A stretch of 64,000 nt of DNA from Cherax quadricarinatus (lineage: Eukaryota; Arthropoda; Malacostraca; Decapoda; Parastacidae). A program made the position numbers and the translations under genes. Below the pieces are notes generated by a model that saw nothing but the letters and a program-made list of their open reading frames with translations, was not told where the DNA came from and ran no database searches. Of the stretch, positions 30,421 to 40,948 are shown in pieces. The stretch is from contig NW_027196440.1 of the NCBI RefSeq assembly GCF_038502225.1, positions 1-64,000 of the forward strand. Direction: 5' to 3'. Each line of letters begins with the position of its first letter. The stretch's first letter is position 1.

Positions 30421-31614
30421 ATTAAGAAAGATTTAAATTTTTTTTTTTTATTCATGCTATGATAGTGTCACACAGTATTATATATACAATATACACCTAC
30501 ATTAGAAATACAACTACATGCTATGAACTATCTTGACTCTAAGGAACAGGGTATATATACCAAAAGGTGTATATATAGTCGAGTATATACACTGAGTGTA
30601 TCAACCTTTGTTATCAAGATTAAAATATTCCTAAATTTTTTAATATAGGAGTTATTCATCTTTAATAACCTTGATTAGTAAATCTTAATTCTTACAAACC
30701 AACTATGGTAACCAAGACTAAACTTCATTTGAGCTTAAATATCTTTGTATTGTGCATCAGATGACTTTCACAAGCAGCACAGTCATGAAAGTGAAGTCAC
30801 AGTACTAATACCAGATGACTTTCACAGGTAACACAGTCATGGATGAGAAGTCACAGTACTAATACAAATAAGTAAATTGATAATTTGTCTTTGCTAGAGT
30901 AGTGTAATGAACTTTAATATTCTTACTAGATACAATAACTTTGGCAAATAAAGTTACGATTGTACAGTATATTAGCGTTTTTAACATCTGTTAGGCTTAT
31001 GTGAGAGAAGTATTTATTAGTACATTAAAGTTTTGTTATTGTGAAATTTGGGTAATAGATGGATACAGTAAATTTACTATGTTATGATACTTTTTGTAAT
31101 GCCTTGATTAATACTACATATAAAATTTATGTTCATGATTTTTATCATAATGCATTTTTTTAATTAAGTTGGCAAAAAAAGGTTTTCAATTATTTTGTTT
31201 AGGAAATCCCCCAACAGTTCCTTCCACCCACCTTCCTCCCCATAGAAAATGGGTAATTACTTGCACCCTTAGAAAATGAGTAATTATAGCTAAGGATTTT
31301 TTTTTTTTTTTGAAATTTTGCACCTAAACTTACCAAGAATCCTAACCTTTGTAAATTTCATGTATAATAATTTAATATACTTTATTTAAGTTGATTATAA
31401 CTGTTTTCCTTGGGGGTCAGATCTTGAGGTGATCTTGGCAAAATATAGAGGGACCCAGCACAAGTGCTTGTGGAACCTCTACAATGGCTGACAAGTGATG
31501 CTGCTCAATTTATGACTATTTTGTTTCCATCCCCCTTCTCCCCCTTTTTTTTGTCTCCCATAAATGCAAGAAGAATGAAATTAATTCACCTTTATTATCA
31601 AGAACTGCACAAAG
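30421..31614. other. A/T-rich region without recognisable genes
   Basis: There is no coding frame of interest. It contains a 54-bp direct duplication (30758-30865), GTATATATAC palindromes (30550-30600) and a T-run at 31300. It may be unique intergenic DNA. Confidence 0.5.
30758..30865. repeat. 54-bp tandem duplication
   Basis: CAGATGACTTTCACA...CAGTACTAATAC occurs twice in a row (30758-30811 and 30812-30865) with a few substitutions. It is a local duplication. Confidence 0.9.
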
Positions 31615-31850
31615 ACTTTGTCACGTCTTCAGCACTCTGTGGAGAGGGAGCATGGACACAGGGGTCATCCCACACTCACTAAAAACAATAGACATTGCCC
31701 CACTCTACACAGGTGTCCCCGAATTAAGCCTGAATACCTTCCACATTACCCCCCCCGGGCGCTGTATATTCCTACGGGTTTAGCGCTTCCCCTTGATTAT
31801 AATAATAATAATAATAATCTAAACAGGTGGCAGTAAAGCAATTGCAAAGT
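31615..31850 (+). mobile_element. Family B LINE RT fragment, split by S2
   Basis: The sense sequence corresponds to LWRGSMDTGV..HSLKTIDIAPLY of family B (31630-31712) and, after S2, to GGSKAIAK (31829-31848). It ends where family C sequence starts. Confidence 0.8.
31716..31822 (+). mobile_element. S2: 107-bp tail-family retroposon with TSD
   Basis: ACAGGTG at 31709-31715 and 31823-31829 flanks the insertion. It carries CCTTCCACATTACCCCCCC, GGGTTTAGCGCTTCCCC and (ATA)n as in S1. Removing it rejoins the family B RT codons. Confidence 0.9.
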
Positions 31851-33035
31851 CATGGTACAAGGCGAGGTGTCAGAGTGGGCACCTGTGACAAGTGGGTTTC
31901 CACAGGGGTCAGTCCTAGGACCGGTGCTGTTTCTGGTATTTGTGAATGACATGACGGAAGGAATAGACTCCGAGTGTCCCTGTTTGCAGATGTGAAGTTG
32001 ATGAGAAGAATTCAATCGGACAAGGACCAGGCAGAACTACAAAGGGATCTGGACAGGCTGCAGGGCTGGTCTGGCAATTGGCTCCTAGAGTTCAACCCCA
32101 TCAAGTGCAAAGTCATGAAGATTGGGGAAGGGCAAAGAAAACCACAGACAGAGTACAGTCTAGGGGGCCAGAGACTACAAACCTCACTCAAGGAAAAAGA
32201 TCTTGGGGTGAGTATAACACCAGGCACATCTCCTGAAGCGCACATCAACCAAATAACTGCTGCAGCATATGGGCGCCTAGGAAACCTAAGAACAGCATTC
32301 CGCCATCAGTGAGCAAAGCCAGGGTATTTTTCCAGAATGGTATGTAATATACAACTGTGGATGAAATGCTTTGACATATCTTGAACATTTCTGAGTGAGT
32401 CGTCTCTGAATTCATTCATTTTATCGCACTCTATGTACTTTTATAATCCTTTGACTACAGCATTCCGCCATCTTAATAAGGAATCGTACACTGTGTATGT
32501 TAGGCCCATATTGGAGTATGCACAACCAATTTGGAACCCACATCTATCCAAACATGTAAGGAAACTAGAGAAAGTGCAAAGGTTTGCAACAAGAATAGTC
32601 CAAGAGCTAAGGAGTATGTCCTATGAGGAGAGGTTAAGGGAAATTGACCTGACGACACTGGAGGACAGGAGAGATAGGGAGGACATGATAACGACATATA
32701 AAATACTGAGAAGAATTGACAAGGTGGACAGAGACAGAGTATTCCAGAGATGGGACACAGCAATAAGGGGACACAGTTGGAAGTTGAGGACACAGACGAA
32801 TCACAGGGGAAATTAGGAAGTATTTCTTCAGTCACAGAGTAGTAAGGAAGTGGAATAGTTTGGTAAGCTATGTAGTGGAGGCAGGATCCATTCACAGCTT
32901 TAAGCAGAGGTATGATAAAGCTAATGGTGCAGGGAGTGACCCAGTAGCGGCCAGTGAAGAGGCAGGGCCAGGAGCTATAACTTGACCCCTGCAACCACAA
33001 CTAGGTGAGTACAACTAGGTAAGTACATGCATGCA
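31850..33035 (+). pseudogene. Family C (CR1-like) LINE 3' part, copy C1
   Basis: RT palm to C-terminus in pieces: VSLFADVKLMRRI (a base loss removed the second catalytic Asp), SGNWLLEFNPIKCKVMKIG, LKEKDLGVSIT, then after a 150-bp insertion YVRPILEYAQPIWNPHLSKH, FATRIVQELRSMSYEERL, WDTAIRGHSWKL. It ends with ACCCCTGCAACCACAACTAGGTG repeats. The second half of the 3' end is frame-shifted. It is inactive. Confidence 0.88.
32308..32457. mobile_element. Unclassified 150-bp insertion with 15-bp duplication
   Basis: CAGCATTCCGCCATC occurs at 32293-32307 and again at 32458-32472 around a 150-base segment (AGTGAGCAAAGCC ... CCTTTGACTA) that interrupts the family C RT. It has no poly(A), no ORF and no clear inverted ends. 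The mechanism is unknown. Confidence 0.85.
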
Positions 33036-33062
33036 TATACAACAGGCCATGTGTCTAATCGA

Positions 33063-33740
33063 TATTTTTTTTTTTTTTTCAACAAGTCGGCTGTCTCCCA
33101 CCCAGGCAGGGTAACCCAAAAAGAAAATCCCCAAAAAGAAAATATTTTCATCATCATTCAACACTTTCATCTCACTCACACATAATCACTGTTTTTGCAG
33201 AGGTGCTCAGGACACAACAGTTTAGAAGCATATACGTATGTATAAAGATACACAACATATCCCTCCAAACTGCTAATATCCCAAAACCCCTCCTTTAGAG
33301 TGCAGGCATTGTACTTCCCATTTCCAGGACTCAAGTCTGGCTATATAAAAATAACTGGTTTCCCTGAATCCCTTCACTAAATATTACCCTGCTCACACTC
33401 CAACAGATCGTCAAGTCCCAAATACCATTCGTCTCCATTCATTCCTATCGAACACGCTCATGCACGCCTGCTGGAAGTCTAAGCCCCTCGCCCACAAAAC
33501 CTCCCTTACCCCTTCCTTCCAACCTTTTCAAGGACGACCCCTACCCTGCCTTCCTTCTACAGATTTAAATGCTCTCCATGTCATTCTACTTTGATCCATT
33601 CTCTCTAAATGACCAAACCACCTCAACAACCCCTCTTCAGCCCTCTGACTAATACTTTTATTAACTCCACACCTTCTCCTAATTTCCACACTCCGAATTT
33701 TTCGTATAATATTTTCACCACACATTGCCAGGACAAAATG
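33063..33740 (-). mobile_element. Diverged family A-like LINE 3' end
   Basis: In antisense it encodes CGENIIRKIRSVEIRRRCGV...EGLLRWFGHLERMDQSRMTW, then a 3' UTR with TGCAGAGGTGCTCAG (plus: CTGAGCACCTCTGCA in reverse) and a tail AACAAGTCGGCTG. It is a sister lineage of family A and the source type of the tail at 199-300. Confidence 0.85.
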
Positions 33741-34862
33741 GTAACTAACACACACAGAAGCTAGAGGATCAGGTGTTAATAACAGGAAGGACGCTGCAAT
33801 GGATCAGAGAATACCGAACAGGGAGGCAACAATGAGTCATGGTATGTGATTAGGTATCCAGTGGGAACCTGTGACAAGTGGGTTCCCACAGGGGTCGGTC
33901 CTAGGTCCAGTGCTATTTCTGATATATGTGAATGACATGATGGAAGGGTTAGACTCAGAAGTGTCCCTGTTTGCAGATAATGTGAAGATAATGAGGAGAA
34001 TTAAATCAGATGAGGATCAGGTAGGACTTCAAAGAGACGTGGACAGGCTGGACATCTGGTCCAGCAACTGGCTTCTCGAATTAAACCCTGCCAAATGCAA
34101 AGTCATGAAGATCAGGGAAGGGCAAAGAAGACTTCAGACGGAGTATAGGCTAGGTGGCCAAAGATTGCAAACCTCGCTCAAGGAGAAAGATCTTGGGGTG
34201 AGTATAACACCGAGTACGTCTCCGGAAGCTCACATCAACCAGATAACTGCTGCAGCACATGGACGCCTGGCAAATCTGGGAATAGCGTTCCGATACCTTA
34301 GTAAGGAATCATTCAAGACACTGTACACCTTGTACGTCAGGCCCATACTGGAGTATGCAGCACCTGTTTGGAACCCACACTTGATCAAGCACGTCAAGAA
34401 ATTAGAGAAAGTGCAAAGGTTTGCGACAAGGTTAGTTCCAGAGTTAAGGGGAATGTCCTATGAAGAAAGGTTAAGGGAAATCGGCCTGACGACACTGGAA
34501 GACAGGAGGGTTAGGGGAGACATGATAATAACATACAAAATACTGCATGGAATAGACAAGGTGGACAGAGACATAATATTCTAGAGAGGGGACAGAGAAA
34601 CAATGGGTCACAATTGGAAGTTGAAGACCCAGATTAGTCAAAGGGATGTTAGGAAGTATTTCTTCAGTCATAGAGTAGTTAGGAAGTGGAATAGCCTAGC
34701 AAGTGAGGTAGTGGAGGCAGGAACCATACATAGCTTTAAGATGACGTACGATAAAGCTCATGGAGCAGGGAGAGAGAGGACCTAGTAGCACACAGTGAAG
34801 AGGTGGGGCCAGGAGCTGAGTCTCGACCCCTGCAACCACAAGTAGGTGAGTGCACACACAGG
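33741..34862 (+). pseudogene. Family C LINE 3' part, copy C2
   Basis: From 33871 an open frame carries SGFPQGSVLGPVLFLIYVND, SLFADNVKIMRR, SNWLLELNPAKCKVMKI, KEKDLGVSITP, YVRPILEYAAPVWNPHL and MSYEERLREIGLTTLEDRR, to a stop at 34582-34584. The catalytic FADD reads FADN, and the last C-terminal block (34603-34785) lies after the stop. The tail is CCCCTGCAACCACAAGTAGG. It is 5'-truncated and inactive. Confidence 0.88.
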
Positions 34863-34949
34863 AATCATCTACAAGAGATATTAAACCAGGAAAGTGTGGG
34901 TATGCCCAAATGAGAACCAACTGTGGAAAAAAAATCACATTGGTATTGA

Positions 34950-35438
34950 AAGACAGAAACATCAAAACGGCCTTCATAGAAAACCTTCAAAACTACCGTT
35001 AGAAAACATCTTATCTCCCTGATACACCCCGTCAACTAACTACATAAAAACCACCTGGTGGTTCACACTTACACTCGCTCACTCACCCATTTGACTATAA
35101 GCACAGAAATACGTATCTTAATCTTAAAATAATGATTCCTAACTAGTCACACGTTTGCCTGTGATACTCCAATATAGAAACTATGTATTGTGCCAAAACA
35201 AAAGCATTCACATTCTAAACTCAAAAACTAGTATTTAGCCACTTAGTATTTAGTCTACTTACTCCACAGTTTGTAATAATTTAGGGTTAAGAATTAATCT
35301 AAGTTTGCCCAAAATCCCTAGCCATGCTAGGTGTTCTAGTGGCCCCCTCTGTAATTAGTATTTTATTACATGTAAACCACACAATATCTAAAATCTGTAA
35401 ACCCCGCATTGTAATCCTTATAGAGAATAAACTTTGAT
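34950..35438 (+). mobile_element. Family D LINE 3' UTR
   Basis: TCAAAACTACCGTTAGAAAA... to ATAGAGAATAAACTTTGATG parallels the 3' region of family D at 55990-56433 plus its tail at 57439-57470. No coding part beyond the last few codons is visible. Confidence 0.85.
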
Positions 35439-35440
35439 GC

Positions 35441-35990
35441 CATACACTTTACCTGGTATACTCAGTAAACTTATTCCGCTATAATTTTTACAATCTCATT
35501 TGTCCCCCTTCCCTTTATATAAAGGAACTATTTATGCTCTCTATACATGCTCTCTGCCATTCTCTGGGTACCTTCCCCTGTTTCATGCATTTATTAAACA
35601 AAAATACCAACCACTCTAACAGAATATCCCTCCCCTGCTTCTAGCATTTCTGTCATGATCCTGTCAGTTCCTGCTGCTTTACCCCCTTTCATTCTACGTA
35701 ATGCCTCATGCACCTCCCCCACACTTACATCCAGCTTTTCTTCACTCTTAAAAGATGTTATACCTCCCTGAGCTGTATAGCCCTTGTGGCTTAGCGCTTC
35801 TTTTTGATTATAATAATAATATACCTCCCTGACCAGTGCATGAAATTACCGTTTCTCTTTCTTCATCGACATTTAAAAGTTCCTCAGAATATTCCTGCCA
35901 TCTACCCAATACCTTCAGCTCCCCATCTACTAACTCCCCTACTCTGTTTTTAACTGACAAATCCATTCGTTCCCTAGGCTTTCTTACGAC
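35441..35990 (-). mobile_element. Family A-like LINE RT fragment
   Basis: In antisense it corresponds to the region from LSVKNRRGEL (35960) through KMKGGKAAGIDGI to VPLYKGKGDK and GKVYG (35441). It is diverged with stops, truncated at both ends, and interrupted by the 49-bp S3 insertion. Confidence 0.88.
35772..35820 (+). mobile_element. S3: 49-bp micro-retroposon with 12-bp TSD
   Basis: ATACCTCCCTGA directly repeats at 35760-35771 and 35821-35832. The 49 inserted bases are GCTGTATAGCCC..., GGCTTAGCGCTTC and GATTATAATAATAAT, the extreme 3' end of the S1/S2 family. LINE sequence is contiguous when it is removed. Confidence 0.92.
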
Positions 35991-36167
35991 AACATTCATC
36001 TGTGCAAATAAACAGGGATTAAAGCCAGCAACGAACAAGAAAAACCTCTCATCTGTGGACTACTTACAGAGTCTAACGCAATGTTCGAAGTTTTCACAGA
36101 GACCCACATAAAGGATCACTTTGACAATGAAATATGGATCCCGGGTTATAACATATACAGATGCGGC
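35991..36167 (+). pseudogene. Family B LINE endonuclease fragment
   Basis: The sense frame carries GLKPATNKKN and, in another frame, FTETHIKDHFDNEIWIPGYN, the start of the family B ORF2 endonuclease (catalytic Glu in FTETH). It is cut at both ends; the downstream neighbour is the family B 3' end in opposite orientation. Confidence 0.85.
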
Positions 36168-36440
36168 AGAGTTTACCTGGAGAGAGTTCCGGGAGTCAAC
36201 GCCCCCGCGGCCCGGTCTGTGACCAGGCCTCCTGGTGGATCAGAGCCTGATCAGCCAGGCTGTTACTGCTGGCTGCACGCAAACCAACGTACGAGCCACA
36301 GCCCGGCTGGTCAGGTACCAACTTTAGGTGCTTGTCCAGTGCCAGCTTGAAGACTGCCAGGGGTCTATTGATAATCCCCCTTATGTATGCTGGGAGGCAG
36401 TTGAACAGTCTTGGGCCCCTGACACTTATTGTATGATCTC
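36168..36440 (-). mobile_element. Family B LINE 3' end, antisense
   Basis: From TTTACCTGGAGAGAG through GTGCTTGTCCAGTGCCAGC to ACACTTATTGTATGATCTC it encodes the ORF2 C-terminus in antisense. It is truncated by the E1 LTR at 36441, which probably inserted into it. Confidence 0.88.
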
Positions 36441-37255
36441 TGTTACGTTGGCATGTCTTATTACTTTGATAGTAAGGTTCTCACTACATGTTCTAGTGTG
36501 GGGTAGCTTTTTACTTAATGGCCTTATCTGTCTAGGGGTAATACTTACATCATGGCTGATCATCTTGAGTGTCTCTGATATCTTTTCACCAGCCCTCTTC
36601 ACAGGTTATGTAAACTACTACTATAAAAATATAACTGTATTCTAAATAGATATGTACAAAATTACAGCAATCACATTTTCAAAACAAAAATCTACACACT
36701 CCATAGCTGTTCTCCCACATGGTGCATCTCAGCAACTTTGTCCTTCTCTCTCTTTGATTAACTCTGGGCTAACCAGTGTTTTGACACACTTTAGTCACCC
36801 TGGGTATGGTGGCCACAACTTAAGTTATAAAAACTCACCCCTGGAGCACACATAATGCCCCAAAAAGATAGAAAAAAGGACCCAGAGATCCTGCCACCTC
36901 CATGTCAACAAAAGAAGAGAGGGAGAGCAAGGGGCAGAGGGAGGAGCCTAGCTAAACTCCTCCCACCAAAACAAAAGACTGTTGCCAAGCACAATTCTCT
37001 TGTTACCACAATTCTACTATACCTTATTTTACTGTTACAAAATACAACTTTATAAACTACTTGTTTAAATTGTGTGTGTGTCTATAGTATAACCTATTAT
37101 ATTGAGAAAAAAGGCTTGACCCAGCTGCCTCTCAGTCCTAAGGGTGATCAGCCCTTATGACATTTAGAACTGAGTCCCCATCAATTCAATATAATCAGGT
37201 ATTCCAGAGTAACTGTTACTTATAAATACATGTTGGGTCCTATAGCCCCATAACA
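36441..37255 (-). repeat. E1 3' LTR (815 bp)
   Basis: It starts TG and ends CA on the plus strand. On the minus strand it begins TGTTATGGGGCTATAGG right after the purine tract. A minus-strand TTTTTATAACTT near 36825 is a possible TATA element. Confidence 0.8.
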
Positions 37256-37270
37256 CCCCCACCTCCAGAC

Positions 37271-38170
37271 GAAGTCTCACAAAAGCTAGCCGTGTCCCTC
37301 AGGATACGGCTAGTAAAAGGTATATTGCTTAAGTCTGAAGGCAGTAAGCAAGACTACTAGAAATGCTACATATTTCCCAGCACCATAACTACTCTTCACT
37401 TTACTGTTATTTACAGTAATAACTTTACTGTTATTTACAACAGATTGCAGAATTTTTTTAGAAAAGCAATTTAACCATACCCATATACTCAAGGGTGTAC
37501 TATTTACAATTTTAGTTGCTTTTAAAAAAACAATACACATTACAATGCAAGAATTGCACACAATGCCCACTGTGAAAGCCTGCACCAACAGGCCTGTGCC
37601 TCTGCTGCAGTAATCCAGCAAGCAACTGGTACTCCAGGGTGGCATCTTCCTGATCAGGAGACGAGAGTAGAGCCAAACCCAGAGCAGTCAGGTGTACACC
37701 AGGCAGGAAACTTCACAAAACATGTCAAGGTGTCTCTTACTTGGTGGCCGAATCAAACAGTGAGACTTCCAGTCAACACTCACGATCCTTAACATGGTCA
37801 GGCACTCAAGCCCATCTTCCGAGGCCCCACTCCACACAGATCCTCCAAACTTATGAAGAGGAGGCTGACATAGAACATGGAGGGGTCCAAGGGACCACAA
37901 AGGCAAATCGTCGGCCGTTTTGTATATAGAGCACACCAAGACACAACATCACATACCTTCCTGAACGTCTCATGTTACCGAAGGTTGTCAACCACTGCCT
38001 CAACTCACATTTACATATACACTGACCCTCGTCACACTTTTGGCTCCGACTCGACTCCTTCACAGTCAGATGGCTGGTAGAGAGTACTCAGGCTCGCCGA
38101 GAGTTCACCACTGCAAAAACAACAAGGTCAGCACATGACAAACACTATGTACAAAGTACGCACCATGCAT
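37271..38170 (-). other. E1 non-coding stretch between pol and 3' LTR
   Basis: 900 bases hold no domain that I recognise and no envelope-like frame with a signal peptide and membrane anchor. A minus-strand TTGTTTTTGCAG near 38110 resembles a splice acceptor. Confidence 0.5.
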
Positions 38171-40837
38171 CTACATGAAACATCTAGAGAGAGCATCAGC
38201 AACCACATTCTCTGAGCCTTTTATATATTTGACTTCCAAATTAAAAGGCTGTAGGTACAAAGCCCATTTTAAGAGTCTGATTTTAGTCACTATACACAGG
38301 AACAGGATGAAGAGATCTTGAGGCATATACAAATGCTGAATAGCCAGCCCCAGAATGAAAATTTTCTTTCCTGTGGTAAAATGTTGACATTTAAACTTAG
38401 AAGGTTGTTCATAGATAGTAACAGTTCTGCAACCTCTCGCAGTGCAACAACAAACGCCAAAGACATCTCTTTGCACCCAGGTTGGATACATCAAGTTTAC
38501 ACAAATACCATCACATTTCATCTCACACACAAATTTTAAGCACACAATGAACACAATTTGCATTACACACATTAAAATGGTACTGGAACACAGGCCATGG
38601 AAATCACATCTTCCTGCCCCATGTTTTAGTTTATTTAAAATGTTTGCATCTCTTAGTGCATAAGTATCAATCTTTCTAATCCTGTAAACCTTAGTTGTTA
38701 AATGTACTTTGTGGTAGTCAGTGTTTATGCCCAGGGTGCCATCTAATTTGGGAACCATGAAGCACGGGAATGCCCAGTGACTCTCACTAAGCACTACAAA
38801 CTGGTGGTGGAAGAATTTCACTTCTTCCTCTATATCTAATTTTTCATACAGATTTTTCCCACAGAAAAATTGTTGAATTGGCTCAGCTTCCTTAACAATT
38901 TCTTCATGGAGTTTCAACTTTTCCCCATTACTGACATCCCAAACTTTTATAAAGTTCCAAGGTGGCTGAGCCAACTCTCCAACATTTTTCTCATTAAAAC
39001 CAAGCATGCATTTCCCAAAATCTTTTACACACATGTTATTTCTTAAATACACTTTTGGTATTTCATACAGATTATTGTTTTGCAGCCCTTTACATTCCAT
39101 TAAAACATTGGTCTCTTTGAATTTTTGACATAACTTAAAACCCTTTGACCAGTTACTGTGTACATTATACTCATTCTTTTCTTGCTTGGGGGTGTGGGTT
39201 TTATATCTAACCCCTGGGAACTTCCCCCACAACATGTTCAGCTCACAGCAACTTGCCATACAGATTTTCACATGAATTGGCTCCAGTATCAGCACTTCCA
39301 CTCCAGCCTCCAGAGTATCATGGTCCACATTATGGTCCCACATCATCATCCTGGTCTGGTTGATGGGCACGTTCACTGGTACCATCCACCTCATACGAGC
39401 CAAACAGTGTCTGAAACTGAGAAAAAGCTCCGAGGGGGGAGCATCACCATCCTCCCCAAGCCAATAGCTCAGAGATTCCAGAGTGCTTCCCCACTCAGCA
39501 AATACAAAGAAAGGGATCCTCTCATCCCAGTTGTTAGTATTGTCTATACCATAGGCTTGCATCATTGTCTTGAGGGCTTGATGTAATTTCTCTATTTCCC
39601 CTTGAGATGGAGGGTGATAGGCCATTGCAAAGTTAGGCTCTACTTTTAATTCCTTCAAAACATTTCTAAAAGACTTTGAGGTAAAGTTAGGCCCTTGGTC
39701 TTTTTGCACCTCTTGAGGAAAACCAACATGAAAAAAGAACTTCATCAAAAGCCTTAAGACTATACGAGCCATTATCTTATGCAGAGGGACTGCTTCCAGG
39801 TACCTGGTAGTGGAGCAAATATTTGTGAGTAAATAATCATTTCCCAGTTTGGTCCTTGGGAATGGACCAAGTACATCTACTACCAGCTTGCTGAAGGCTT
39901 CACCTGGTGCTGAAATAGACTGAAGGGGAACAGGTTTAATACTTCGACTAGGTTTCCCTATAAATTGAAAGTCATGATAGGTCTCAATATACTCTCTGAC
40001 AGTCTCCCACAGCTGAGACCAGAAGAAATGCCTGGAAACCTTGGACATCACCACCTGGGGACAAAACCCTTGTTCTCTTAACATCGATACTGCAAACAGA
40101 GGTGAATTCTTTGTAAGAGTTTCCTCCCTGAAATGAAAACACTTATTTAACTGTAAAATCTCTTCCTCAGCAACAGCGACATTTTCCTGCACAGAAATTA
40201 ATTGCACCCTAGTAGGTGCAGCCTCTCTCACACTATTTAACTGATCCATTCTCCAATCATGCTCAGCTCTGGCTGGAACATCCTTTTCTTCAGTTGACTG
40301 CAGTTCAACATCAGAAAGCAGAGTTACCAAACTTAAGCCCTCACCATCCTCATAAGAAATATCATGAAGACTGTTGGTAGCATGACCATGAGCCATACTT
40401 CTCATGGTGGAACCATCAGGGAGAAGGTCTGGCAGGGTTTTCCTAGCCATTTCCTCCCAACATTTGGGACTTGGTTTCCCCCAAACTAGTTGTTCCTCAC
40501 TGTCTAACAGGCCCATAACATTATTCCCTAATAAGAGGTCGACCCCTTCGAAGGGAATTTCATCTGAGATACCTACAGGGAGATAACCAACTTGGTATGC
40601 AGATTCTACCGATAATTTGTGTACAGGTGTCCTTATGGTTGAACCCGTAATACCCTTCAACAATATATCTACCCCAGTATAGGTATCCTTAGACACTGGC
40701 AGCACTCCAGCACGTAGCAAAGAGTAGGTGCTACATCCATCTCTCAAGGACAATATGTTCTCAACTCTGCCTACATCCTTTTGCAAACCAACTGTGGACC
40801 TACTAGAAAATATACACATCCTAGGGTCTAGATCCAA
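38171..40837 (-). CDS. pol: E1 Pol: protease-integrase-RT-RNase H, RT core deleted
   Basis: An 888-codon open frame. About residues 60-115 look like a degenerate retropepsin region (GVDILLKGI, VDLLLGNNVMG). Residues 225-300 carry the integrase zinc-binding area (QGFCPQVVMSKVSRHFFW). The integrase core has Asp in VVDVLGPF (about 322), Asp in KDQGPNFTS (about 379) and Glu in SQGEIEKLH, with 35 residues between the last two (D,D35E). Only after this comes RT: FPCFMVPKLDGTLGINTDYHKV (about 690-715), then unrecognisable sequence, and the RNase H end LLKWALYLQPFNLEVKYIKG-SENVVADALS at the C-terminus. YxDD and most of the palm are gone, so it cannot reverse-transcribe. Integrase upstream of RT marks Gmr1-type Gypsy elements. 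Confidence 0.82.
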   Translation of the reverse strand: MDLDPRMCIFSSRSTVGLQKDVGRVENILSLRDGCSTYSLLRAGVLPVSKDTYTGVDILLKGITGSTIRTPVHKLSVESAYQVGYLPVGISDEIPFEGVDLLLGNNVMGLLDSEEQLVWGKPSPKCWEEMARKTLPDLLPDGSTMRSMAHGHATNSLHDISYEDGEGLSLVTLLSDVELQSTEEKDVPARAEHDWRMDQLNSVREAAPTRVQLISVQENVAVAEEEILQLNKCFHFREETLTKNSPLFAVSMLREQGFCPQVVMSKVSRHFFWSQLWETVREYIETYHDFQFIGKPSRSIKPVPLQSISAPGEAFSKLVVDVLGPFPRTKLGNDYLLTNICSTTRYLEAVPLHKIMARIVLRLLMKFFFHVGFPQEVQKDQGPNFTSKSFRNVLKELKVEPNFAMAYHPPSQGEIEKLHQALKTMMQAYGIDNTNNWDERIPFFVFAEWGSTLESLSYWLGEDGDAPPSELFLSFRHCLARMRWMVPVNVPINQTRMMMWDHNVDHDTLEAGVEVLILEPIHVKICMASCCELNMLWGKFPGVRYKTHTPKQEKNEYNVHSNWSKGFKLCQKFKETNVLMECKGLQNNNLYEIPKVYLRNNMCVKDFGKCMLGFNEKNVGELAQPPWNFIKVWDVSNGEKLKLHEEIVKEAEPIQQFFCGKNLYEKLDIEEEVKFFHHQFVVLSESHWAFPCFMVPKLDGTLGINTDYHKVHLTTKVYRIRKIDTYALRDANILNKLKHGAGRCDFHGLCSSTILMCVMQIVFIVCLKFVCEMKCDGICVNLMYPTWVQRDVFGVCCCTARGCRTVTIYEQPSKFKCQHFTTGKKIFILGLAIQHLYMPQDLFILFLCIVTKIRLLKWALYLQPFNLEVKYIKGSENVVADALSRCFM

Positions 40838-40948
40838 AGGTTCCTCCTCACCTTGCTTGAAGACCTAATGCAGGCAACTGGATGTATCTCTGCAGTTAGG
40901 GTCCCTTGGGATGGTTCCTCCCTTTCCTGATCTCGCCATCTTGACCAG

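Noticed and set aside
35991..36440. Twin-priming (5' inversion) of one family B insertion
   Set aside because: The inverted endonuclease piece lies beyond the 3' tail of the other piece, not on its 5' side, so the order does not fit twin priming. Two separate events are more likely.
37271..38170. Possible envelope gene of E1
   Set aside because: No frame longer than about 110 codons and no signal peptide, cleavage site or membrane anchor; treated as non-coding.
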